A stretch of DNA of 64,000 nucleotides, taken from NCBI RefSeq assembly GCF_012184385.1, contig NZ_VSRL01000012.1, positions 1 to 64,000 on the forward strand, in the 5' to 3' direction. Made by a program: the position numbers and the translations under genes. The notes below the pieces were generated by a model. The model saw only the letters and a list, made by a program, of their open reading frames with translations. It made no database searches and was not told the DNA's origin. Shown piece by piece: positions 57,522-64,000 of the stretch (its first letter is position 1; each line of letters starts with the position of its first letter). Source of the DNA: Lentzea indica. GTDB taxonomy: Bacteria > Actinomycetota > Actinomycetes > Mycobacteriales > Pseudonocardiaceae.

Positions 57522-60443
57522 CTAGCACGTTGACGACTTGACTAGATCTATTTCCCGATTGAGCCAAGACCACACAAAGTCACGACGATCCGGTTGCACA
57601 CTATTGATCGCCTGGGTTAGCCATTCAGGCAACGGCTGATCTTCTGCCCGCTTTCTCGCAAGTAGCTCCAGCGCCGATTGATACGTGGGCTTTTCCAAAT
57701 CTAGAGACACACCATTGCCGACACCTCTTTCTGCTCCCTCAATTCCTATCAACATCAACCTAATCAGAGTCCACCCCTGATCTGTTGGGAACTTTTCGAC
57801 GAGCAGATCACCCTCGTCAAACTTGTCAGAGAGCGCCGTTTTCGAGATTTCAACCGAAGACACCCAAGGCGGCGGCCCAAGCTTGTCCATAAACGAACCT
57901 AGCCATTCCAGCTCCTCAATCGTCACCGGAAAGCCGGGGTCAGAATCCATACCGAATTGAAGCAGGCGGAATGGAATGAACGAGCCCCAGTCGCCCCATC
58001 CGCGTCGCTGAACGGGATACCTGGCGCCTCGAAAAAGTACACTTAGCGGATCCAATTCGCGGGCGGGACCTTCCGTGATGAGCTTTTCGAGAGTAATGAA
58101 CTCGTGTCGCCAGGCGGCGAACCAGACAACAACACGTCCGCAGGAAAGTATGTCTTTTGAGAACTTTTCAAAAAGCAGCCTTCGCTGTGTAGCCCAATAG
58201 CCATAGTCCGCGTCTTTTGCGGAAGTTAGGACGGAATCTGCCATCACCTGCGGAAGTTCCATGATCAGTTCAATCGCGGCCTGCCTGTCGACTTCCTTCT
58301 CCGCAGACATCGCTTCCGAAAGCACGGCCACGATCTCGCCTGACACCACATCTCGCAGCTCGGGAAGAATCGCGAAATACTCTGGTTCTACATACACCTC
58401 ATCAGAACAGAGCCTGTGGAGAGACTGGGCGAAGTTGCGAGCTATCCTCGCGGCAAGTGGCATCGGGACATGCACAAATCCCAGGCAGCGCATTGCGAAT
58501 CGCGCAACATTCTGCCTAGAAGTAGCGCTTCGATAACGCTTGTCGTTTAGGAGTGTCTCTAGAAGCCTTGCCGCGCCATCCCTCGAATGCTTATTCGAAA
58601 TCTGTACTGCGAGTTCGGCGACGATTTCCCACTCTGCTGCCGCGATGCGCGGAAGGATTACTTTCGCTATTTTCTCTGGGCCGTCAAAAAGGCGAGTTAG
58701 CTCGTAGGCCGCGAAGTATTCCATAAATGTTCGATGCATGAAAGCGAAGAGGGTTTCGCCATCAGCGGTTGTCCCGACGTCAGTCAATACCCAGCCACGC
58801 CCCCGGCAGAACTCGATAAACTGGCGGGCCGCCTGTTCGGCTTCTGGTCTTGAGCTGAATGCAGGCTGCAGAAACTCTACCGCCTCCCTAATCAGAGCAC
58901 TTTCCGTCACACCCTGGCCTGATTCAGGGTTTGTAAACATCCAATATGCAAGCTGCTTAATAGCTCCGTCAACGTATGCACTCGCCTTTAACTCGACATA
59001 AATCTTACGACTACTGTCCCATTTGTCAAACAGCAGACGAGCACAGTGCTCGTACATCTCAGGCCGGTTTCGTGGTATCCACTTTTGCCCGCGATAGATG
59101 ATGCACATCAAGGAGAGCATAAGAGGATTAGTTCGGAGTTCCCTGACGGCGAAGCTTTCCTCCAAGAATGCCTCGGCTAAAGAAATAGAATCCTGCGAGT
59201 TGCTGCTATCTACATGCAGGAACCAGTTCTTGACATACTTCTCAACATCCCTGTCGGAAAACTCGGAGATCTGGTAAACGTCGAAAACCTCAGGGTCCAT
59301 TGCAGCTTCGTCATAGCCAACGCGCCGCGACGTAACCAAGACTCTAGTTAAGGGGTATCGACTACAAAACAACTCGACACGATTTGTCACTTCACGTCGG
59401 CGTGAAGTGTCGACAAGTTCGTCGAGACCGTCGAATATAACGATCGCGCGACCCGCCAATAAGAGGCCTTCGACCGCGTCTGATGGAGCCGGGCACTGAT
59501 AATGAGCGGACAGCCTTGATTCTACGTGCTCGACGATTGATTGACTGTCGTCAATAAAATTCCGAAGGACCACAAGAAATGGCACACGGTCATCAGCGTT
59601 GCCCGCCACACTCCAGGCTAAGACATTACTTGTTGTCGACTTTCCTCCTCCTGGATCCCCGAGAAGAACACTTCGGTCAATCGCTCCCTGCAAGCTCCAC
59701 ACGTCCTCCACCAAACTCAAAGGATCTTTGGTGCCAATGCGCGGTGAAACAAAAAGCGCCTCAAGCGGAACTTTTCGCTTCCGCTCGAAGTCGGGTGGCT
59801 CAATGTACCCATGGGCCGCCCTAACTTGAATCCGATATGCAGCCTCCCACTCCGCAGTAGCAGCCGCCTCAGCGAGACCTACGGAGCGTTTCAGAAATGC
59901 GTTATGGCGCTTGATGCCGTCCGCGCTAGAATTGCTCAACGTCACCGAAGCGGTCTGGCGAAGATCCGTCAGCCCGCTGCCTTTTATCTCCAGCTTACTG
60001 ACCAAACCCTGTACTACTCGATCAAGCTCGTCGAACAGAACTCCGCCGAACTCCATCATTTTTTCGCTATTCGCATGCGAAAACTCTAGACGTGTGGCCA
60101 TTTGCATATTTTCGCGGACGCGGTCGGCAACATGATCGGGCATTCCCATGATTCGTGCCGCGACAAGCTCATGCAATAGCCCTTGGAAAACCGGTCCGCT
60201 AAGGCTTCGCTTGACTTGCGCAAGCGATACCCCGGAGGAAAGTTCCGGAAGAACTACAGTGAGACGAAGTTGCCCAGTAAAGTCGTGCCTCACTAACTGC
60301 TCTACTACAGCAGCGGCTAGTTTCTCACGCTTGGCAGTAGGGGAAATCCTCTTTCCCCAAAGTCGCTTTCCGACTTGGGTTAAAGCAGCTTTGAGCGAAC
60401 CTTCAATAGCTTTTATGGCAACTAGTTCTAATCCAGTGGGCAT
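57522..60443 (-). CDS. NACHT-domain NTPase (bacterial NLR-like, putative defence protein)
   Basis: 973 aa, ATG at 60443. An N-terminal helical domain occupies about 1-250. The NACHT module follows: Walker A GDPGGGKST (262-270), Walker B IVIFDGLDEL (334-343) and sensor LVTSRR (369-374), then the winged-helix part (FLEESFAVRELRTNPLML; FAFMHRTFMEYFAA). From about 640 to 970 are helical, HEAT-like C-terminal repeats expected to sense a ligand. STAND/NACHT ATPases of this type (bNACHT, Avs relatives) protect bacteria from phages. The effector is not identified; it may be the N-terminal domain. Visibly AT-richer than the core genes. Confidence 0.85.
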   Translation of the reverse strand: MPTGLELVAIKAIEGSLKAALTQVGKRLWGKRISPTAKREKLAAAVVEQLVRHDFTGQLRLTVVLPELSSGVSLAQVKRSLSGPVFQGLLHELVAARIMGMPDHVADRVRENMQMATRLEFSHANSEKMMEFGGVLFDELDRVVQGLVSKLEIKGSGLTDLRQTASVTLSNSSADGIKRHNAFLKRSVGLAEAAATAEWEAAYRIQVRAAHGYIEPPDFERKRKVPLEALFVSPRIGTKDPLSLVEDVWSLQGAIDRSVLLGDPGGGKSTTSNVLAWSVAGNADDRVPFLVVLRNFIDDSQSIVEHVESRLSAHYQCPAPSDAVEGLLLAGRAIVIFDGLDELVDTSRRREVTNRVELFCSRYPLTRVLVTSRRVGYDEAAMDPEVFDVYQISEFSDRDVEKYVKNWFLHVDSSNSQDSISLAEAFLEESFAVRELRTNPLMLSLMCIIYRGQKWIPRNRPEMYEHCARLLFDKWDSSRKIYVELKASAYVDGAIKQLAYWMFTNPESGQGVTESALIREAVEFLQPAFSSRPEAEQAARQFIEFCRGRGWVLTDVGTTADGETLFAFMHRTFMEYFAAYELTRLFDGPEKIAKVILPRIAAAEWEIVAELAVQISNKHSRDGAARLLETLLNDKRYRSATSRQNVARFAMRCLGFVHVPMPLAARIARNFAQSLHRLCSDEVYVEPEYFAILPELRDVVSGEIVAVLSEAMSAEKEVDRQAAIELIMELPQVMADSVLTSAKDADYGYWATQRRLLFEKFSKDILSCGRVVVWFAAWRHEFITLEKLITEGPARELDPLSVLFRGARYPVQRRGWGDWGSFIPFRLLQFGMDSDPGFPVTIEELEWLGSFMDKLGPPPWVSSVEISKTALSDKFDEGDLLVEKFPTDQGWTLIRLMLIGIEGAERGVGNGVSLDLEKPTYQSALELLARKRAEDQPLPEWLTQAINSVQPDRRDFVWSWLNREIDLVKSSTC

Positions 60444-60606
60444 CCGGACTCTCGGCCCTCTCTTCGCGACGCGTCAGCGCGGAGAGTTTACGCAGGCGAG
60501 CACACAGAACTCCAGATCGAAGCAACATAGCACACCCGAGCAGATACTTACCTACCATTAACTAATCAAATCAAAGCTTCGGCCAATTCCATGATCGAAT
60601 GGAATT

Positions 60607-62130
60607 TCAGCTCCTAGATCCCATCGATGGAAGCAGAGCTCCCGACACGTCGAGGAAGTCTCGTACAGCTGGCGATTCCCTGTGACTGCGCAGACGTGAT
60701 CGGAGATCAGCAACAGCTTCGACTGAACGTGAAGACTTGACTGTGGCGGCGAGCTTCGCCGCTGCCATGCCTGCGGACGCTGCGGCTTCGAGGTCGTGCG
60801 AGTCGATCGCCGCGCGTGCAAGGGCGGCCTGTGCCATCGATCCCCGACGCGCCCGGTTCTGCCGCTCGGACTCGACGATGGACAACCCGGCAAAGTGCGT
60901 TGCCTCATCAGGACGCTCAAGATCGCGGAACGTATGAGCGTGCTCGCCGTTGAGATACGCGGGGTCAATGAACCGCGCCCACTCCGGCTCATTCTCCACG
61001 GACACGTTTTCGAACGCCGTCTGTGACAGGTGCACGCTCTTCGCGGCGGCCTTCCCGTCTCCCATCGCTGCTTCGGCGCGAGCCTGGAGCGCGTAGAGGT
61101 CCGCAAGGCATGCGGTCGAGCTGCCCTTGGCCAGTAGCCCGGCCCGTCCGGCCTTCGCGAGCTGCACCGCCTGCTCCGGCTCGCCGGTCAGCGTCGCCTG
61201 GTCGGAAAGGCCGGCCAGAACGTGTGCGCCAAGGTCTGGGCTTCCCGCGGCTTCCGCCAGGCGGAGTGACTGGATGAGGTAGCGCTGGGCCAAGGCGTGC
61301 TCGCCGTTGTCGAACGCCATCCATCCCAAGAGGTAGAGCTGTTCCGCAGCTGCCTCGTAGAGCGCGGCGCCGTTCGGGGTCTCGGGGTCGTTGGACTTCA
61401 GCAGCGGCACGACGTGCGAGGTCAGGTAGGACGCGAGCTGCTCGCGGGCGTGGCCGCCGCCGCGCATCACGTCGAGCTCCTGGAAGACACCGAAGGTGCG
61501 GCGGATCGCCTGGACCTGCTCGGTGCTGATCTTGCCGGTGGCTGTGGTCGCCTCGTCCAGCGTGGCGAGCAACCAGTCTCGGCTCGGTGCGACCGATGCG
61601 GCGACGGAGAACAACGCGCTGGACAGGAAGGTGCGGCGCTCCATGTCGTGCCTCCCAAGCTCGGCTACGACTTCCACCGTAGTCGGGAGAGAGGCCGCGT
61701 AGGCAAGACCAAGGTCGGAAAGTGATTTCTCTTGCGGCGCTTGGGTTTCCGCATCGCGATAACCGGCACGGAACCACCGGTGTTCGTGCGGCACGCGCAG
61801 GGCGTTGCACCAGCGCTCAAGACGTTCGAGATCGGTGACCGGCCGGCGTCCGCGCTCGATGACGCTGACCTGGCCCTGGGTGATGTCGAGCCACGCCGCG
61901 AGGGTCGATTGCGGCAACGTCGGGCTGTGGGCCTGGCGGTACGCGCGGAAGAGCTGGCCGATGTTGAAGGTGCGCAGGGCGTCCTGGATCGACGGCTGAA
62001 GCCAGAAGTCTGGTCGCTGGACCGGCGCGTGGGTGGCGTATGCGGCTTCGCAACGGCCGCACAAGGTGCCCTTGCGGTCGCTCGCCAAGAGCGTGTCGCA
62101 GGTGCGGCAGCGCTGCTTGGACGAACTCAC
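60607..62130 (-). CDS. Zinc-ribbon XRE-TPR regulator
   Basis: 507 aa, GTG at 62130. N-terminal zinc ribbon C8-x2-C11...C24-x2-C27, then an XRE HTH at about 55-115 (LAAWLDITQGQVSVIERGRRP). The rest (about 165-500) is tetratricopeptide-like helical repeats (ALYEAAAEQLYLLGWMAFDNG, HALAQRYLIQSLRLAEAAG). This zinc-ribbon/XRE/TPR architecture is frequent on actinomycete integrative elements and plasmids, probably as peptide- or partner-sensing regulators. Confidence 0.85.
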   Translation of the reverse strand: MSSSKQRCRTCDTLLASDRKGTLCGRCEAAYATHAPVQRPDFWLQPSIQDALRTFNIGQLFRAYRQAHSPTLPQSTLAAWLDITQGQVSVIERGRRPVTDLERLERWCNALRVPHEHRWFRAGYRDAETQAPQEKSLSDLGLAYAASLPTTVEVVAELGRHDMERRTFLSSALFSVAASVAPSRDWLLATLDEATTATGKISTEQVQAIRRTFGVFQELDVMRGGGHAREQLASYLTSHVVPLLKSNDPETPNGAALYEAAAEQLYLLGWMAFDNGEHALAQRYLIQSLRLAEAAGSPDLGAHVLAGLSDQATLTGEPEQAVQLAKAGRAGLLAKGSSTACLADLYALQARAEAAMGDGKAAAKSVHLSQTAFENVSVENEPEWARFIDPAYLNGEHAHTFRDLERPDEATHFAGLSIVESERQNRARRGSMAQAALARAAIDSHDLEAAASAGMAAAKLAATVKSSRSVEAVADLRSRLRSHRESPAVRDFLDVSGALLPSMGSRS

Positions 62131-62310
62131 GCGCGACCCCTCCCCTGCTGGTCAACCCCCGAACCTGAGCCGAGTGTAGCGGGTCGATTACGCCCTTAAC
62201 CTGGACTTATCGATACCTGCGATACGGCCATCGGTAGTTGATATTGGATTGATTCTCCGTGCGGGCGACTGTGGTTCTACAAGACCCAGGCGCTAACGGA
62301 GGTGGATCAC

Positions 62311-62682
62311 ATGGGCTTCTACGTACTGGTGCAGCCAGAAGAGGACGCAGAAGCATCGCTGGTCGAACACGCACAAGGCCACCCGTCGCTCGTCGTGATG
62401 TGCGGCGACTCCCAGATCACCGTGCAGCTTGCGGGGCGGCAGGATGCGGCCGATCTCGCGATCGCTTTCGCGCGGAACCTTTCGCGCGCCGCGACAGCCT
62501 TCGCCGATCGAGTTGACGCGCTCACTGCGAACTGGCCGAAGCTCAACTTCGAAGATCTCGCCGCGAAGGTCGGCACCACGCCCGAAGAGCTGCCTGATCA
62601 GCTCGCCGGGCGGCACGCGCTGACGGTCGACGCGGAGTGGTTCGGAGAGAGCGGGCCCGGCGGACCGGAAAGGCCGGCGTGA
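62311..62682 (+). CDS. Hypothetical AICE-type protein
   Basis: 123 aa from ATG at 62311 with GGAGGTGG eight bases upstream. MGFYVLVQPEEDAEASLVEH, strand-helix alternation, LAGRQDAADLAIAFARNLSRA then DLAAKVGTTPEELPDQLAG. Divergent from the XRE-TPR gene; first of three short plus-strand genes. No named family. Confidence 0.65.
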   Translation: MGFYVLVQPEEDAEASLVEHAQGHPSLVVMCGDSQITVQLAGRQDAADLAIAFARNLSRAATAFADRVDALTANWPKLNFEDLAAKVGTTPEELPDQLAGRHALTVDAEWFGESGPGGPERPA

Positions 62683-62801
62683 TCGGTCGAGCGGCGGAAG
62701 CTCTGACGTCCTTCGTCGTGGTCTACGCGGGCATCGTCGCCTGGCGACGGTTCACCGCTCGGAGGGCAGAACCACCAACACACCAGAAGAACAACCGGTA
62801 G
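62679..62801 (+). CDS. 40-residue single-helix membrane peptide
   Basis: GTG at 62679 overlaps the previous stop by four bases (GTGA). VIGRAAEALTSFVVVYAGIV then AWRRFTARRAEPPTHQKNNR: one hydrophobic segment (about 9-21) and a very basic tail. The exact coupling supports translation. Function unknown. Confidence 0.5.
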   Translation: MIGRAAEALTSFVVVYAGIVAWRRFTARRAEPPTHQKNNR

Positions 62802-62818
62802 CAGCGAAGGAGGGCAAG

Positions 62819-62983
62819 GTGTCAGAGACCGGATGGACCGCAGAGACGTGGCGTGATCTGTACGCCTTGGCCTCCAAGTTGGATTCCAAGGTGGACGAAC
62901 TCAGCGATCGTCTGACTCGGATCGAGGACCACCTGAAGGAGAGCCGAACACCTCCGCCTCAACGGCGGAAACGCGCTCGCTGA
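62819..62983 (+). CDS. 54-residue coiled-coil-like protein
   Basis: GTG at 62819 with GGAGG six bases upstream. VSETGWTAETWRDLYALASK then LDSKVDELSDRLTRIEDHLK, an amphipathic helix with heptads, and a basic PPPQRRKRAR tail. It overlaps the convergent GntR-type gene by 83 bp on the opposite strand. Confidence 0.5.
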   Translation: MSETGWTAETWRDLYALASKLDSKVDELSDRLTRIEDHLKESRTPPPQRRKRAR

Positions 62984-63302
62984 GGTTGTCCAGCGTGCCG
63001 CTGATCTTCTCCAGAATTGCCCGAAGCTCATGCGGGGAGCCAACTTCCGGCTCCTCCGTGTGGGCTTCTGGCTTCTTCACCACGATGGTGCCCTCGCCCT
63101 GCCGGGACATGACGAGTCCGGCAGTGCGCAACACGTCCAGTGCCTTCTGCAAGGTCATGACGGCGCGGCCGTACTTCGTCTGCAACTCGGCCAGAGACGG
63201 CAGCTTGTCCCCCACCTGCACGGCGTCGGACGCGATGTATCGCCGCAGGTCATCAGCGATCTGCTGATACGCCGGCCGCGGGTCCGCGGGATCAAGTGCC
63301 AT
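62901..63302 (-). CDS. GntR-type transcriptional regulator
   Basis: 133 aa from ATG at 63302 (a GTG two codons upstream is possible). Residues about 8-75 are a GntR winged helix: PRPAYQQIADDLRRYIASD, GDKLPSLAELQTKYGRAVMT, QKALDVLRTAGLVMSRQGEG. The C-terminal ~50 residues are a coiled-coil (LRAILEKISGTLDNLSERVSAVE) instead of an effector domain, typical of pSAM2/KorSA-like regulators of AICE transfer. Divergent from the 129-aa gene. Confidence 0.85.
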   Translation of the reverse strand: MALDPADPRPAYQQIADDLRRYIASDAVQVGDKLPSLAELQTKYGRAVMTLQKALDVLRTAGLVMSRQGEGTIVVKKPEAHTEEPEVGSPHELRAILEKISGTLDNLSERVSAVEAEVFGSPSGGPRSESDDR

Positions 63303-63388
63303 ACACACACTGTAGCGACAAAGCTAGCAAAGCTGAATATCACCCGATCGGACCAGTGACTCTTCTAGCTCTACTAGCTATGTTGGTT

Positions 63389-63413
63389 GTAGTAATAGAG
63401 CAGGACCTACTAC
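63389..63413. promoter_or_regulatory. Operator candidate for the GntR-type regulator
   Basis: GTAGTA (63389-63394) and TACTAC (63408-63413), 13 bp apart, sit 14 bp before the ATG/GTG at 63427. Further repeats of CTAGC/TAGCTA type fill 63323-63380. These lie in the 124-bp divergent promoter region. Confidence 0.5.
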
Positions 63414-63426
63414 GAGAGGTACCAAC

Positions 63427-63816
63427 GTGGCTCTGAACGACATCCCGGTGATCCTGTCCCACTACAAGCTCATGATCACTGAAACGCCCTGCGTGAAGAT
63501 GCGCGAGCTGGACGGCGGGCAGTTGGTGCCCGTGATCGACCGCCACACGAACGAAGAGCAGTTCGTGGTGGTGCTGTTCGCCAAGCCCCGACCGACCGAG
63601 GGCCGCCGCAAGGCGAAGGGCGAAGAGATCCGCGTCAACCTCCCCCGCGACCCCGGTGCGGGGTTCGAGGAGGGGGACTACATCGAGCTGGTCAACCCCG
63701 TGATCAACACGTACGAGATGCGCGGGGACGACGGGAAGATCACCGCGTCCGGCCTGTGGTTCAAGGCCGATGGCCTCACCCCGGCGGCCCAGGTCGTGGT
63801 GGCTCCCGCGGCCTAG
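63427..63816 (+). CDS. AICE/plasmid-transfer-adjacent conserved protein
   Basis: 129 aa, GTG at 63427 with GAGAGGT upstream. MALNDIPVILSHYKLMITET, then DGGQLVPVIDRHTNEEQFVV and FEEGDYIELVNPVINTYEM; strand-rich. Proteins of this type precede the FtsK/TraB-like translocase gene in actinomycete integrative and conjugative elements (context knowledge). The expected translocase gene would lie beyond the right edge. Confidence 0.75.
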   Translation: MALNDIPVILSHYKLMITETPCVKMRELDGGQLVPVIDRHTNEEQFVVVLFAKPRPTEGRRKAKGEEIRVNLPRDPGAGFEEGDYIELVNPVINTYEMRGDDGKITASGLWFKADGLTPAAQVVVAPAA

Positions 63817-63922
63817 TCCCGTGAGCCCTGCCCGGTAGGCCGGTAGCCCGCTTCGAGTCGGGCCAGGGCGCTCATTTTTGCTCTTTGAGAATTCCACAGT
63901 GAGTCGAACCATGCCTAAATCC

Positions 63923-63945
63923 GGAGCATTTCGTGTGCTCCGGGA
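63923..63945 (+). repeat. Hairpin before the right edge
   Basis: CCGGAGCA (63923-63930) and TGCTCCGG (63938-63945), 7-nt loop, within an otherwise gene-free 63817-64000. It could attenuate or terminate the 129-aa transcript before the next gene. Confidence 0.5.
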
Positions 63946-64000
63946 GATTCGGTGAGCCCAGGTACGTCTTCGTTCCTGGGTTTGCCGTGCCTCCCGAAAG

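Noticed and set aside
48001-64000. CRISPR array
   Set aside because: No regularly spaced repeats with unique spacers were seen; the repeats present are tandem 25-mers near 21.1 kb and dispersed 17-mers.

Overview
The window is high-GC actinobacterial DNA. Reading right to left on the minus strand it carries tRNA-Thr, tRNA-Met, rpmG, hadA, hadB, tRNA-Trp, secE, nusG, rplK, rplA, rplJ, rplL, a complete Mce lipid-import operon, rpoB and rpoC. That order, the MaoC dehydratase pair beside tRNA-Trp, the MceG/Mkl-type ATPase between rplL and rpoB, and the protein sequences point to the Pseudonocardiaceae or near relatives (Lentzea/Saccharothrix type). Genus level is inference.

Positions 1-2000 hold the end of a His-rich protein, an autoregulated-looking two-gene pair, a DUF4287 gene and copy 1 of an intergenic repeat. 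Positions 2005-9486 are rpoC and rpoB; rpoC is split by an apparent one-base deletion near 3150. Positions 9992-20868 form one ten-gene operon: ATPase, YrbEA, YrbEB, MceA-F and two Mce-associated proteins, nearly all joined by 1-4 base overlaps. Copy 2 of the intergenic repeat lies at 21.1-21.5 kb. Positions 21.6-30.7 kb are the ribosomal and transcription-factor core, interrupted by a methyltransferase, an imine-reductase-like enzyme and its divergent AraC-type regulator. Positions 30.7-47.4 kb are ordinary chromosomal genes: a c-di-GMP phosphodiesterase, PhzF, GNATs, a second imine-reductase-like gene in an operon with an SDR and an AhpD-like protein under an HxlR regulator, YajQ-RmlA, HtpX, an isolated NuoB-C-I trio with a divergent LysR regulator, and a transglycosylase-like protein.

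From about 47.5 kb to the end the content changes to accessory DNA. It has three copies of a 17-bp repeat, a 5'-truncated tyrosine integrase, two related ~180-nt hairpin elements, a T-shaped palindrome, and a run of defence-like genes: a McrA-head/PD-(D/E)XK nuclease, a membrane pentapeptide-repeat protein, an XRE-ImmA/IrrE protein with a partner, a coupled 60/227-aa pair and a NACHT NTPase. It ends with regulators and small genes of the type found beside the transfer module of actinomycete integrative and conjugative elements (AICEs), probably running on past the window. The strongest candidates for undescribed biology are the paired hairpin elements with the T-shaped palindrome, and the uncharacterised defence-type cassettes at 50.2-60.4 kb.
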